Positions 14,740-27,654 of a stretch of DNA of 64,000 bases are shown here, one piece after another. The translations under genes and the position numbers were made by a program. Position 1 is the first letter of the stretch; every line of letters begins with the position of its first letter. Source of the DNA: Candidatus Cloacimonas acidaminovorans str. Evry (GTDB lineage: Bacteria; Cloacimonadota; Cloacimonadia; Cloacimonadales; Cloacimonadaceae); the NCBI RefSeq assembly GCF_000146065.2, contig NC_020449.1:1712654-1776653 (forward strand), written 5' to 3'. The notes beneath the pieces are model-generated. The model was given only the letters and a program-made list of their open reading frames with translations, was not told where the DNA came from and searched no databases.

Positions 14740-17664
14740 ATGAGATTGCAGGTTAAAAAAGTTCTTCTAACTCTTAGCTTATTTATCAGCATAGGGATGT
14801 TGTTTAGTCAAACAATTGAAAATGTGAAACCTGGCCGGAAATATAGTTCTCCTTTGCCTCAAAACGCTTATCCGGAAGAAGAAATTTGCCGTGCCGATTC
14901 TGCTCACGGTTTTGATGTGCTAAAATATGAAATTACACTAACTATCAATGACGCTTTACATTATATTTGGGGTAATGTATTAGCAACGGTGATTGCCACG
15001 GAAAATCTTACCAGTATGTCTTACGAATTAACCGGTTTCAATGTGAGTAATGTTTTGGTAAACGGAATTCATGCCACAAGTATTAACTATGGCACTCATT
15101 TCACTTTTCCGGTTAATGTATCAGCAGGAGAGCAATTTACAACGCAGGTATTTTATTCAGGTACCCCTCAATTAGTTTATAGTTACTATAATATCGGAAT
15201 GATTTTTAGTAATAATACCGTTTTTACTATATCCGATCCTGATGCCGCTCGTGCCTGGTGGCCCTGTTATGATCACCCCTGGGATAAAGCAATTGTGGAT
15301 TTGCACATTACTATGCGCAGTGACTGGAAAGTTGCTGCCAATGGAATTAGAACCGAAATAGTGAATAATGGTGATGGCACTTCTACAACTCATTGGATTG
15401 GAGAAAACCCGATGACTACTTATCTGGTTTGTATAACTGCTGGTCCTTATGTAGAAATAAATCAGACAGTTCCGGAACAGAATAATCTGCCCGTTCAGAA
15501 TTTCGTAATGCAAAATCAATATAATAATGCTTTAATAGACCTGCAAAATCTCCCTTGGATGATTTCCTGGTTTTCTGAACTTTTCGGTGATTATCCTTTT
15601 GAAAAATATGGCAATGCTGTCGTAAGTATGAGCACTTACGGGGCTATGGAACATCAAACAATGACTACTTTAGGAAATTATATTATTAGTGGAAACGGTG
15701 CTTATGAAACAGTTATAGCTCATGAACTTGTTCATCAATGGTTTGGGAATGCAGTTAGTTTTTTAACTTTTAAGGATGTTTGGCTTTCTGAAGGTTTTGC
15801 TACTTACGGAGAATTTCTCTGGACAGATAAAAGATTTGGCTGGCAAAGTGCCTGTAATTATCTACATAGTAATTTTCATCAGTATTATCTGGATTGGGAA
15901 GCTAATGCAGGACCTCAAACTATATATAATCCTTCTTTTTATAACTATTTTTCGCCGCCCTCTTATGAAAAAGCAGCCAGCGTGTTACATATGTTACGGT
16001 TAAAGCTTGGAGACACCAATTTTTTCAACTTGCTTCGGCTTTATTATAATACCTATAAAAACGGGAATGCTGTTACGGCAGAATTTGAAACACTGGCAGA
16101 ACAAGTTAGTGGACAAGACCTTAGCCCATTCTTTAACCAATGGATTTATGGTTCAGGAATTCCTAATGTGAAATATTCCCTGTGGCAAAATGAAACTAAT
16201 AACCATCTGGAAATATATGCCAAAACTACTTCTCCAACTGCCACTTCCTTCACGGTGGAAATTCCTTTTCGGATTACTCAAAATGGAATTAGCGATTCTT
16301 TATTGGTAATTGCCGCTCCTGATGGCTATTCCAACGATTTTAATTATTCCGTTTTGAGCGATAATTTCAATATTGTTTCCAATTATAACCATTGGACTTT
16401 GTTGAAGGAATTAGCGGAACAAATTCCTCATTTTACGGAATATCTGCCCACCAATAATTGCGTTTTACTTTTCTGGAATACATTTATACCAAACAAGGAT
16501 CATCAGTATCGGCTCTATCGTAAATTGAGCAGTGCACAAAATTGGTCTTTACTTGCTACCTTAAATAACGACACTTTCAGCTTTGCCGATACAACTGCAA
16601 TTTCTGGTATCAGTTATGATTATCAATTTAGAGTAGTTGATGTAAACGGATATTTTTCCAGACCTTCAGAGACCGTTTCTGTTACACCTCAAGCATTCAG
16701 TTTTACGGGTGAACTTTTAGTTGTTGATGAAACCAGAGATGGAATAGGAACCCAAATCAATCCCGATGATGAAATGGTTGATACTTTTTATGCTTCCGCC
16801 TTAAGTTTATTTTCCTGCCCGATTGATAATTGGGATTGTGCTACCCAGGGTCTTCCCAATCTGGAAACTTTGGGAAATTATAAACTGGTGCTTTGGCATT
16901 CGGATGATTTTAACCAAAATTTGCTGCAGGGTAATTCTTCTTTGCTTAGCAGTTATATTGCAGGTGGTGGAAAAATAGTTATTTCCGGCTGGAAAACCCC
17001 TTCAGTTTTAACGACGGAATTTTTTAACCGCTTTGGAGGTGGAGTAACTCCTATTTACGATAATTCTGCCTGTTTAATCAGTGCTCAATCCGATATCTAT
17101 CCAACTTTAACAGTGGACACTAATAAGACCCTTTCCTCCTGGAATTCAATGTTACCATATATTTTTACTTTCAGTGGAGCTGAAGAACCTTTATATTTTG
17201 CCAATATGATGGAAGGAAGTAATGGAGCAGGACAGTGTATTGCTTTCAAGCACGATTTTAACGGCACTTTAGTTCTCTTTGGCTGTCCGCTGTATTTTAT
17301 GCATTTAGATGAGATTACCAATATGTTCTATGAGCTCTTACCTACTCTAAATCCTGCTTTACCGAATTCCGATGAAACTATTATTATGCCTCAGGCAACT
17401 CTTTCCGCTTTTCCCAATCCTTTTAATCCGACTGCTACAATTTCCTTCTCTTTACCTGTTGGCGGAAAAGCAGAACTGGTATTATACAACCTGAAGGGAC
17501 AGAAAGTAGTTACTTTATCAGAAGGTCTTATGCCCCAAGGGAAATATAGCATCTATTTTAACGGAAGCGATGAAAAAGGCAGAGCTTTGGCTTCCGGTGT
17601 CTATTTGCTTCGTTTGCAACATCCTGCAGGCATTATAACGAAAAAGATTACTCTGCTTAAGTAG
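14740..17664 (+). CDS. Secreted M1-family metallopeptidase with C-terminal sorting domain
   Basis: An aminopeptidase N-like zinc peptidase. A signal peptide (about 1-24) is followed by the M1 N-terminal beta domain. The substrate motif GAMEH lies near 300, and HELVHQWFGN near 327 carries the zinc site and catalytic Glu, with the second zinc ligand in SEGFATY. After the catalytic part come a fibronectin-like region and a ThuA-like segment. The last 80 residues (FPNPFNP... to the end) are the FlgD-like or type-A sorting domain used for secretion or surface attachment in this group. GAGG is 5 nt before the start. It probably feeds external peptides to amino-acid fermentation. Confidence 0.9.
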   Translation: MRLQVKKVLLTLSLFISIGMLFSQTIENVKPGRKYSSPLPQNAYPEEEICRADSAHGFDVLKYEITLTINDALHYIWGNVLATVIATENLTSMSYELTGFNVSNVLVNGIHATSINYGTHFTFPVNVSAGEQFTTQVFYSGTPQLVYSYYNIGMIFSNNTVFTISDPDAARAWWPCYDHPWDKAIVDLHITMRSDWKVAANGIRTEIVNNGDGTSTTHWIGENPMTTYLVCITAGPYVEINQTVPEQNNLPVQNFVMQNQYNNALIDLQNLPWMISWFSELFGDYPFEKYGNAVVSMSTYGAMEHQTMTTLGNYIISGNGAYETVIAHELVHQWFGNAVSFLTFKDVWLSEGFATYGEFLWTDKRFGWQSACNYLHSNFHQYYLDWEANAGPQTIYNPSFYNYFSPPSYEKAASVLHMLRLKLGDTNFFNLLRLYYNTYKNGNAVTAEFETLAEQVSGQDLSPFFNQWIYGSGIPNVKYSLWQNETNNHLEIYAKTTSPTATSFTVEIPFRITQNGISDSLLVIAAPDGYSNDFNYSVLSDNFNIVSNYNHWTLLKELAEQIPHFTEYLPTNNCVLLFWNTFIPNKDHQYRLYRKLSSAQNWSLLATLNNDTFSFADTTAISGISYDYQFRVVDVNGYFSRPSETVSVTPQAFSFTGELLVVDETRDGIGTQINPDDEMVDTFYASALSLFSCPIDNWDCATQGLPNLETLGNYKLVLWHSDDFNQNLLQGNSSLLSSYIAGGGKIVISGWKTPSVLTTEFFNRFGGGVTPIYDNSACLISAQSDIYPTLTVDTNKTLSSWNSMLPYIFTFSGAEEPLYFANMMEGSNGAGQCIAFKHDFNGTLVLFGCPLYFMHLDEITNMFYELLPTLNPALPNSDETIIMPQATLSAFPNPFNPTATISFSLPVGGKAELVLYNLKGQKVVTLSEGLMPQGKYSIYFNGSDEKGRALASGVYLLRLQHPAGIITKKITLLK

Positions 17665-17671
17665 GAGCTAA

Positions 17672-18766
17672 ATGTTCTATTGTCCAACCCGTATTATTTT
17701 TGCCGATAATGCGATGCAAAAGGCAAAAGAATATATTGCCTCTTTCGGAAAAAGAGCTTTAATTGTAACCGGAAAAAACAGCGCTAAACAAAGTGGCGCT
17801 TTATCCGACACCATTTCTGTTTTGAGGGAAGCTGATATTAATTATGCTCTTTTTGACCGCATTACGGAAAATCCTACTTTGGATATTGTAATGGAAGGCA
17901 AATCCGCTTTTTTGCAAAATAACTGTGATTTTGTTATTGGCATAGGAGGTGGCAGTCCTGTTGATTCCGCAAAGGCAATTTCCTTGGCTGCTGCAAATTC
18001 CTTAAACAGAGATGAAATGTATAATACTTCTGTTTTTAAAAAGGCATATCCTATTCTGGCAATTCCCCTTACAGCAGGAACTGGAACAGAAGTTACTCAA
18101 TATAGTGTTCTTTCTGATCCTCTTACTAAAAAGAAAGCCGGTTTTGGCTGTGATTTAGCTTTTCCTACTTTAGCTGTTTTAGACCCGAAATATACTTTAA
18201 CTTTGCCACCAAAAGTGACTCTGCATACTGCCTTGGATGCTTTAAGTCATCTCTTGGAAGGGCTTTATAGTAATCAGCGTTCACCAATCGTCTATCCCTT
18301 TATCTATAAAGGTATTGCCTCTATTATGAAGTTTTTGCCTATTGTTCTTTCCAAACCGGAAAATTATTTGGCAAGAGAAGAACTGATGAGAGATGCACTT
18401 TACGGAGGAATGGTTATAGCTCAGGGAAGTACTACTCTTCAACATTCTATTGGTTATCCTTTAACCTCTTTTTATGGTATTCCTCATGGTTTGGCAAATG
18501 CTATGGTTATGGAAGATATTATGGAGCTCTATTATCCTGCTATTCAGCAAGAACTGGATGACCTGTTCAGCTATTTACAAATAAATAAAGATAACTTTTA
18601 TACCTGGCTAAAGTCCCTGCCTTTTGAACGCAAAATTGACTTCAGTGAGGACTTTATAGATAAAGCTATTCCTCAAATTATGAGCAGTCGTAATATGGCT
18701 CTGAATCCATTACCGGTAACTGAACAGCAAGTTAGAACCCTTTTGGAAAACCTTCGGAAAACTTGA
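17672..18766 (+). CDS. Iron-containing alcohol dehydrogenase
   Basis: A 364-residue group III (Fe) dehydrogenase that oxidises or reduces alcohols and aldehydes with NAD(P). GIGGGSPVDSAKA (about 91-103) binds the nucleotide. Metal ligands are the Asp and His of LDALSHLLEG (about 188-197), and the histidines of HSIGYPL and GIPHG (about 256-270). It is 7 nt past the peptidase stop with AGGAG just upstream, so it is probably co-transcribed, although no functional link is evident. Butanol-type substrates are common in the family; the real one is unknown. Confidence 0.9.
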   Translation: MFYCPTRIIFADNAMQKAKEYIASFGKRALIVTGKNSAKQSGALSDTISVLREADINYALFDRITENPTLDIVMEGKSAFLQNNCDFVIGIGGGSPVDSAKAISLAAANSLNRDEMYNTSVFKKAYPILAIPLTAGTGTEVTQYSVLSDPLTKKKAGFGCDLAFPTLAVLDPKYTLTLPPKVTLHTALDALSHLLEGLYSNQRSPIVYPFIYKGIASIMKFLPIVLSKPENYLAREELMRDALYGGMVIAQGSTTLQHSIGYPLTSFYGIPHGLANAMVMEDIMELYYPAIQQELDDLFSYLQINKDNFYTWLKSLPFERKIDFSEDFIDKAIPQIMSSRNMALNPLPVTEQQVRTLLENLRKT

Positions 18767-18773
18767 TCTCCAC

Positions 18774-18797
18774 GGAAAGTTGATGTCCTCATCAACC
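18774..18797. repeat. Small hairpin repeat (ggaa-gttgatgtcctcatcaac), copy 1
   Basis: gttgatg pairs with catcaac around tcct (18779-18796), preceded by cggaaa. It lies between two convergent genes. Related copies are at 41748-41772, 46085-46101 and 46191-46216. Confidence 0.6.
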
Positions 18798-18836
18798 AAT
18801 CACTGTAAAACTATTAATCCAAATGGTATTCATTCT

Positions 18837-21717
<2,881 letters not shown>

Positions 21718-23016
21718 TTATTGCCCTAATAAGAATTGGCGGATAAGCAGCTTGGAAATATCGGCATAGAAGGCATAAAACATCAGTAACAATAAAATGG
21801 CAAAACCAACACGCTGTAAAAATGCCTGCACTTTTATCGGTACAGGTTTCCCGAAAATACCTTCCAGAAAGGCAAAAAAGATATGTCCTCCATCCAAAAC
21901 CGGAATGGGCAAAAGGTTCATTATCATCAGGATCAAACTTATTGAAGCAAGAAAGATAATTAGAGAACTAAATCCGCGCTGAGCAACCTGTTGACCCATT
22001 GTAGCAATCATCACGGGACCTCCAAGATTATTTTTCAGCTGTTCGGGTTTTGAAATCAATTTGTATAAGCCCACATAATTCATCACAATAAAGCTGATGG
22101 TGCTTTGGGTGCCGTAGCTTATTGCCTGCAGAGGATTATATCTGTTAACACTTTTCACCGGCATATATTGACTAATCCCAATCATTTTTTGATCACCCAT
22201 AGAGACATTTTCTTCCAGAGCTATTTTTCGTTGCAGGATTTTTCCGTCCCGTAAAATGGTTAACAGAACTTCATCGTTTTTTGAACCCACAATTTTTTCC
22301 CGCATTTCATACCAGTTGGAAACATTTACACTGTCTACAGCCAGAACTTTATCTCCGGGTTTTAACCCTGCTCTCCAGGCAGGCATTCCAGTAAAAACCT
22401 CTCCAATTGTGGTATCTACTTTGGGTTCAAGGGATTTAATTAAAGAATCCACTTGGGAGGGAGCTACTTCTAAAACTGTCTTTTGTCCGTTATGAAAATA
22501 GGAAATGGTATTGGGTTTTTTCTCGGAAAGCGACACTAAAAATTCCTGAAAACCCTTTATCGGTTTGCCGTTTACACTTATAATACTGTCTGCAGGACTG
22601 AATGTTTCAGCCCAAATTCCTTTGGCATTTTGAATAACCGGAACAAGGTCTTCCTGTTTTTGCGGCAACATAAAGGCAATTATGAATAGTAACAATCCGA
22701 AAAGCAGATTGGCAAAAGGTCCGCTGAAGGCAATAAGAGCTCTTTTCCACCACGGTTTGCCCAAAAAAGTGCTTTCTTTATCAACGCTTATTTCTTCTTC
22801 TGGATTTTCCCCTTGCATTTTTACATAACCGCCTAAAGGAATCCATCCCACGCGATATTGAATACCATTTTTCTCAGTTGTCCAAATTGCTTTTCCGAAA
22901 CCTATGGAAAAACTTTCAATGCCTACTTTAAAAGAGCGCGCCACTAAAAAGTGACCCAGTTCATGCACAAAAATCATCAGCCCGAAGGCAATTATTGTTA
23001 CCAGCAAAGTTAACAT
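21718..23016 (-). CDS. rseP: RIP metalloprotease RseP (site-2 protease)
   Basis: An inner-membrane zinc protease that cleaves anti-sigma factors and remnant signal peptides. HELGH at residues 18-22 in the first membrane helix and LDGGH near 377 give the zinc site. Two PDZ domains lie between, about 115-190 and 205-270 (second: GMPAWRAGLKPGDKV). Further membrane helices flank them. No strong ribosome-binding site is close to the ATG; GAGGG is about 17 nt upstream. Confidence 0.95.
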   Translation of the reverse strand: MLTLLVTIIAFGLMIFVHELGHFLVARSFKVGIESFSIGFGKAIWTTEKNGIQYRVGWIPLGGYVKMQGENPEEEISVDKESTFLGKPWWKRALIAFSGPFANLLFGLLLFIIAFMLPQKQEDLVPVIQNAKGIWAETFSPADSIISVNGKPIKGFQEFLVSLSEKKPNTISYFHNGQKTVLEVAPSQVDSLIKSLEPKVDTTIGEVFTGMPAWRAGLKPGDKVLAVDSVNVSNWYEMREKIVGSKNDEVLLTILRDGKILQRKIALEENVSMGDQKMIGISQYMPVKSVNRYNPLQAISYGTQSTISFIVMNYVGLYKLISKPEQLKNNLGGPVMIATMGQQVAQRGFSSLIIFLASISLILMIMNLLPIPVLDGGHIFFAFLEGIFGKPVPIKVQAFLQRVGFAILLLLMFYAFYADISKLLIRQFLLGQ

Positions 23017-23047
23017 ATACTTAAGCTAATGCCCTCATTATAAATGC

Positions 23048-23791
23048 CTATTCCTGCGCTTTTTGTTTTGCCAGAGTAATGGCAATATAGCTGGCAACAT
23101 CGGTGGCATAAGTTCCTTGACCAAAACCAGCATCGTAACCAAGTTCTATTGCCAGTTCGTGTGAAATGCGCGGTCCACCGCAAATAAACAGCATTTTATC
23201 TCTTAATCCTTCCGCTTCTGCAAGTTCTATAAGGCGGGTTAAATTTTTGATATGGATATTTTTCTGGGTAACTACCTGGGAAACCAAAATAGCATCTGCA
23301 TTCACTTCTCTGGCTTTGGCAAGAAGTTCTTCACAAGGAACCTGAGCTCCCATATTGATAGCATTGAAACTATGATAGCGTTCCAATCCGTAACGATGAT
23401 TGTAACCCTTCATATTCATTATGGCATCAATTCCGACAGTATGAGCGTCACTTTCTATGCAAGCACCAACAACAGTTATTTTCCGTCCTAAATGTTCTGC
23501 CACAAAAGCATCTGTTTCTTCCATTGTCATTACCGGTGTTTCTACTACTTTTACTTTGATTTTGCTGATATCTACACTTGTGGAAGTAACAGCATAGGCA
23601 ATAAAATGTGTAAAGCCCTCCCTTAAATCGCTCATAGATGTTATTTCCGCTTCGTCAAAACCTGTTTGTAACAATAATTTTCTGGCTGCTTCTTTGCCCA
23701 AAGCATCACAGGAAACGGGCAATGTAAAAGAAAGCTGCATTTTTCCATCGTTTAAGGTATCGCCATAAGGACGAATTATATTTTTGCTCAT
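23048..23791 (-). CDS. kamE: Lysine 5,6-aminomutase beta subunit
   Basis: The B12-binding subunit of the adenosylcobalamin- and PLP-dependent enzyme that moves the epsilon-amino group of (beta-)lysine during lysine fermentation. The cobalamin-binding DAHTVG (DxHxxG) sits near 113, within a Rossmann-like domain ending in ELGYDAGFG. The N-terminal 100 residues form the dimerisation domain. The start overlaps the kamD stop (ATGA), so the subunits are coupled. Other lysine-pathway genes (kamA, kdd, kce, kal) are not in the window. Confidence 0.95.
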   Translation of the reverse strand: MSKNIIRPYGDTLNDGKMQLSFTLPVSCDALGKEAARKLLLQTGFDEAEITSMSDLREGFTHFIAYAVTSTSVDISKIKVKVVETPVMTMEETDAFVAEHLGRKITVVGACIESDAHTVGIDAIMNMKGYNHRYGLERYHSFNAINMGAQVPCEELLAKAREVNADAILVSQVVTQKNIHIKNLTRLIELAEAEGLRDKMLFICGGPRISHELAIELGYDAGFGQGTYATDVASYIAITLAKQKAQE

Positions 23792-25344
23792 AAAGCAAGC
23801 TCCTGTTTCATAATTTCCAAAAAGGGATTGTAATAGTCCTTATCTTTCATAATTACACCGTCCAAACCTTTTCCCCCATTTTCGGGTCGTTTAATATCGG
23901 CAAATTCACCTTTAGCCATAGCACTAAAAAGACCTTCCCGAGCTACTTTTTCCAAAAATTCCGTTGCCTGAGCCAAGACCTCATTTGCTCTTTTGTTAAT
24001 AAAACTATCTTCACTTAAACATAAATTTTGGTTCAGGTCTTTTACCGCTTTAAATATATATTTGGCATTTTCAATAGCCAGAAAGCGGTCTGCCAAATGC
24101 GGAGTATGAATTGCCTCCGTCATCATACCTAAAAGCTGAACACCTTGCCCTGTCAATTGCCCGATAAAATTGAACATCGCATTGAGCAGATAGGTCTTAA
24201 AAATATTACCGCTGGCAAATTTTGTCGGTGGCATATATTTTACCGGTGCATCAGGAAAGAGGGTTTTGGTTAAAAGAGCGTGTGCTAACTCAAAACTAAA
24301 GCTGTTTTCCAGCTCGGGATCAATCTCAAAAGCATGTCCTAATCCCATTTTTTCGGGTTTAATACCGCTCATTAAAGCAAAACTTTCATTGATTAACTGG
24401 CTCGCAGTAACCGTATATGCCTTTTCTACAGCATCGGAAGTAGTTAAATAATTATCTTCACCGGTCTGAATTTCAATTCCCGCATAGGCATTGATCATTC
24501 GCGCAAAATATTGATCCAGCAAGGTTCTTTTGGGGTTAATATCTCTGAACAATATGCCATACATTGCATCATTAAGCATCATATCCAAGCGTTCCATTGC
24601 CGCCATAGCCGCGATTTCAGGCATACAAAGTCCACTGGCATAGTTTGTTAAATAAATATAATGGTTCTCTTCTTCAGCTACCTCATCCAGCGCTTTACGC
24701 ATTATTTTAAAATTTTCCTGCGTGGCAAAAGTGCCTCCAAAACCAACCGTAGTGGCACCAAAAGGCACATAATCCAATAAGGATTGAGCTGTTGAACGGA
24801 TAACTGCAATAGCATCGGCACCTTCTCTTGCTGCAGCTTTGGCTTGGACTACATCTTCATAAATGTTTCCAGTAGCGACAATTACATAGATAACTGGTTG
24901 GGGGCGGGGCTGATATTTAGCCAGAAGTTCTTCCCGCTTTTGTTTTTGGGCTGTTATATGACCCAACATTTTATCTACCAAAGGATTAAGAGTTTCCCAA
25001 ATTGCTTCGACTGAGGCAAGAGGAATTTGAGTTATGCCTAAACCTTTATAGGCAACTTCTTCCGCTACTTGCTGTGCTGTTAAACCCTTTTTTAACATAG
25101 CATTAGCCACCCAAATTGCTGCTCCTTTCTGAAGAGCGGAATTTTCCACCAAATGATCTACCACAACATTAGGCAAGGGGTTACCATCTTTGAGGGCACC
25201 GTCTATTCCCATCAAGCGTAATACTGTCCTTTCTGTAGCTACAGTAGTATAGCCCTCAAACAGCCAAGTAAAAGCATTTGTTATCTGAAATGCCGCTTTC
25301 CGGGCTCTGGATACCATTTCCTGATTAAGACCTATTTTTAGCAT
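23788..25344 (-). CDS. kamD: Lysine 5,6-aminomutase alpha subunit
   Basis: The 518-residue catalytic TIM-barrel subunit that binds PLP and adenosylcobalamin together with KamE. The family-typical segments EGYTTVATERTVLRLMG (about 30), AAREGADAIAVIRSTAQSLLDY and PFGATTVGFGGTFATQ are present. Length is normal. GGAG lies 6 nt before the ATG. It is the first gene of the kamDE pair, preceded by a 513-bp gene-free stretch. It marks the organism as a lysine fermenter. Confidence 0.96.
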   Translation of the reverse strand: MLKIGLNQEMVSRARKAAFQITNAFTWLFEGYTTVATERTVLRLMGIDGALKDGNPLPNVVVDHLVENSALQKGAAIWVANAMLKKGLTAQQVAEEVAYKGLGITQIPLASVEAIWETLNPLVDKMLGHITAQKQKREELLAKYQPRPQPVIYVIVATGNIYEDVVQAKAAAREGADAIAVIRSTAQSLLDYVPFGATTVGFGGTFATQENFKIMRKALDEVAEEENHYIYLTNYASGLCMPEIAAMAAMERLDMMLNDAMYGILFRDINPKRTLLDQYFARMINAYAGIEIQTGEDNYLTTSDAVEKAYTVTASQLINESFALMSGIKPEKMGLGHAFEIDPELENSFSFELAHALLTKTLFPDAPVKYMPPTKFASGNIFKTYLLNAMFNFIGQLTGQGVQLLGMMTEAIHTPHLADRFLAIENAKYIFKAVKDLNQNLCLSEDSFINKRANEVLAQATEFLEKVAREGLFSAMAKGEFADIKRPENGGKGLDGVIMKDKDYYNPFLEIMKQELAL

Positions 25345-25542
25345 TTATCGCTCCAATATATTGAAAAGTAAAGTCGTTGCATTACTTTTGGAACTGCTTG
25401 TTTCGTCAAGGGATTTTGTTTTTTTCCTTGCTTGCTTGTCAACATCAACCCTTCCTTAAGGTTGGGTGGAGGATGGGTAGTCACTAAGTATCTTGCTGGG
25501 AACAATAACTTGGATAGTGCAAATCTCTCACAGATTGTTATA

Positions 25543-25603
25543 GTTTATCCCAAATAATATAGTTGAGCAAAAATGGGTTGGCAAGTTCCTATATGCCAAA
25601 GAG
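25543..25603. repeat. Dispersed intergenic element, copy 2
   Basis: It contains cccaaataata, then gttgag, then aaaatgggttggca, and a pairing tgccaaag. The stem ttggca/tgccaa (25578-25583 with 25594-25599) is shorter than in copy 1. Confidence 0.7.
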
Positions 25604-25778
25604 TTTGCAGAACCCTGAGAAATGAATTTCCTCTCTTTATGGAAAATTAAAACTCAGCAAACCAAATACAAAATTTGTCTTTTCTTCTCCAGGTTGAAAC
25701 CCTTCTCTAATATCTATCGTTCCTACGGAATTTTTCTCTTTTATAGCTCTCTTTCTTCGTTATAAATTTTCACTTATA

Positions 25779-25845
25779 GTGTAGTCGGAGCTCGCTGAAG
25801 CTCTGCATTTTTTTCTTGTTGAGAAACGGCGTTCTCCGGCTACAC
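25779..25845. repeat. 67-bp intergenic element with inverted ends gtgtag...ctacac
   Basis: The ends gtgtagtcggag and ctccggctacac are imperfect inverted repeats. A T-rich middle separates them. The right end, ctccggctacac, recurs at 28667-28678 in another gene-free stretch. Confidence 0.55.
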
Positions 25846-25857
25846 ATTATTTATTTA

Positions 25858-26424
25858 TTAGTATTTTTCTACTGCCTTATCCAGCTCCTGAAATGCCTGA
25901 GATGCCTTAAACTGATTGTAAAGTGCTTCTTCGTTGCGAATGCTGTTCGCCAATTTTCTGTTGATTTCATCTTTAGGTATTTTCAACTGAATCCAGGTTT
26001 TATAGCGAACACCATCTGGTTCATTAACCTTTCTGGTCTCAATTTTACCCATTAGAACACCGGTAAATTTTGCAGAAGAAACGGCTTTTACCACATTTTG
26101 TGTAAGAGCTAAAACCTGAGGGTCTTTAACACCTGCTTCTTCTTCATAATTTTTCAGCATACTATTCACCAAAACCTCTACATACTGTGCTGCTTCCTGA
26201 AGAGCATTTGCCCTGGCTGCTTCCACTGATAAATTTTCCGAAACCTTGGTTGCTTGTCCATAAGTACAAACATAATCCTGTTCAGGTTGGGTAGCCCACC
26301 AAGCTGGACGGTAAACTTCCTCACCTTGTGGTTTAATATTGGCTTTTTTGTTTGAACTGCAAGATGCAATCATCACAACTACAGCCACTAAAACTAAGAG
26401 TAACATCATCTTGTTTAACTTCAT
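25858..26424 (-). CDS. LPP20-family lipoprotein
   Basis: A 188-residue lipoprotein with a signal peptide and a lipobox ending at C22 (MIASC). The mature part has PAWWATQPEQDYVCTYGQA followed by an alanine-rich helix (AARANALQEAAQYV), the pattern of LPP20-like proteins, and a C-terminal IPKDEINRKL segment. The ATG at 26424 is chosen because GGGAGG lies just upstream. A TTGACA/TAGATT promoter precedes it. It is likely in the outer membrane and its function is unknown. Confidence 0.8.
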   Translation of the reverse strand: MKLNKMMLLLVLVAVVVMIASCSSNKKANIKPQGEEVYRPAWWATQPEQDYVCTYGQATKVSENLSVEAARANALQEAAQYVEVLVNSMLKNYEEEAGVKDPQVLALTQNVVKAVSSAKFTGVLMGKIETRKVNEPDGVRYKTWIQLKIPKDEINRKLANSIRNEEALYNQFKASQAFQELDKAVEKY

Positions 26425-26484
26425 TTTTCCTCCCTTTAGGGTTAAATATTCTTTTTGCTTTTCATACTCTATAGTCAAATATAC

Positions 26485-26513
26485 AATCTAATCAATCATC
26501 AGGTATATGTCAA
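26485..26513 (-). promoter_or_regulatory. Sigma-70-type promoter for the LPP20 lipoprotein
   Basis: On the minus strand TTGACA (26508-26513) is followed by a 17-nt spacer and TAGATT (26485-26490). It would start transcription about 55 nt before the ATG. Confidence 0.6.
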
Positions 26514-26595
26514 GTTCAAAATACCAAACACAAAAAAAAATAACGATTTCAGAATTTTCCAAATTACAAGATTGATTGGGTTATGACTATAATTA

Positions 26596-26624
26596 TTGAC
26601 AGATGATGGCAAAACAAATTTAAA
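26596..26624 (+). promoter_or_regulatory. Possible promoter for the gene at 26658
   Basis: TTGACA (26596-26601), 17 nt, TTTAAA (26619-26624). A perfect TATAAT also lies at 26588-26593 but has a poor -35. Either could serve the downstream gene. Confidence 0.4.
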
Positions 26625-26657
26625 GTTAAGGAGATTAAAATTTACAAGGAGTCAGCT

Positions 26658-27632
26658 TTGGAAAATAATTTAGATGTCCTCAATTATCAAGAACTAATTA
26701 AGAAATATAGCTGGATTTTGGAAAGAGATCATAACTGCATTTTAAGCCCTGATTCGGATGGATTATTATGTGGTTTGTTTATGTCTAATTATCTAAATTG
26801 GAAAATAGTTGGCTTTTATGATGGTAAAATCCTGATAAAAGATAAGAAAATTGATCTTAATGAATGTATTTTTTTGGATATGGAAATATTTAGGGACTTT
26901 ATCAGAAGCGCGGGTCACCATATAGTTTTATATTCCCAAAGGGCAATTCCTGAATTATGGACTAACTTAAATCAATGTATTCAGCCAAATCTTCTGCGGG
27001 GCTATTATGGTCAAACCCATTTTAAAAACAAATATCCTTTAGCAATGATCCATTTACTAATTGGAATATTGGACAATCAGGAAAAAATTAATATTGAAAC
27101 AGAAAGCATCTGTCCTCTCCTTTTTACAGATGGTACTTTTAAGAACTTATTCAACTATCCCGAGAACTGTTTAAGCTGGTTACATTATTTAGGGGCTGAC
27201 AGGAAATCATCTGCTCTGCATAAAATCTTCTTTAATGAATGTTACACAATCACATCCTTAATGATAGCATTGAAAGAACTCTTTAAAGTTATAAGCCAGG
27301 ATGACTATAGTGATAAGATTAAAATCTCTACTCGTGAGGGAAAGATTGATGGTCTCCAAAAAGACAATTCTTTTTTCCGCTTTGATGATAATACCTGGTT
27401 GAAAACGGAAAATTTCCTGAAATACTTATCAGCAAAGACAAAATGGAACTATATTCAAGACAAATGGACTAAATCGGATTTTGATGTCTTTCAATTTACG
27501 AAGAAAAGTAATAAAGCGCGGGTAGGAATCTTTAGACAAATTCTTTCCGAAAATCCTTTATCTATGGCACAAACAAGCGGTAATTTAATAGAATATACTA
27601 TAGACCCTCACAACATTTTTAAGAACATATAA
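26658..27632 (+). CDS. Unrecognised protein, possibly DHH-phosphoesterase-like, convergent with a DNA methyltransferase
   Basis: A 324-residue soluble protein with no signal peptide. I do not recognise the family. The N-terminal segment CILSPDSDGLLCGLF (about 27-41) resembles the first metal-binding motif of DHH phosphoesterases. AGHHIVL near 88 could be a degenerate DHH site, but the match is weak. GYYGQTHF near 115 and a lysine-rich C-terminus are other landmarks. The start is TTG with AAGGAG 6 nt upstream. It converges on the methyltransferase with a 22-bp gap. A restriction-type partner is possible but unproven. Confidence 0.75.
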   Translation: MENNLDVLNYQELIKKYSWILERDHNCILSPDSDGLLCGLFMSNYLNWKIVGFYDGKILIKDKKIDLNECIFLDMEIFRDFIRSAGHHIVLYSQRAIPELWTNLNQCIQPNLLRGYYGQTHFKNKYPLAMIHLLIGILDNQEKINIETESICPLLFTDGTFKNLFNYPENCLSWLHYLGADRKSSALHKIFFNECYTITSLMIALKELFKVISQDDYSDKIKISTREGKIDGLQKDNSFFRFDDNTWLKTENFLKYLSAKTKWNYIQDKWTKSDFDVFQFTKKSNKARVGIFRQILSENPLSMAQTSGNLIEYTIDPHNIFKNI

Positions 27633-27654
27633 TTAACCAAGAGACAATAGAAAG

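Larger units (their letters stand above)
25345..25857. other. Gene-free stretch of 513 bp upstream of kamD
   Basis: No coding signal is seen. It holds copy 2 of the dispersed element (25543-25603) and a 67-bp element with inverted ends (25779-25845). An imperfect hairpin (aaccctt/aaggttggg) lies near 25445-25465. I found no cobalamin-riboswitch core despite the B12-dependent gene downstream. Confidence 0.65.

Noticed and set aside
25345-25857. Cobalamin riboswitch upstream of the B12-dependent kamD
   Set aside because: No B12-box-like conserved core was recognised on the minus strand; the stretch is occupied by dispersed repeats.
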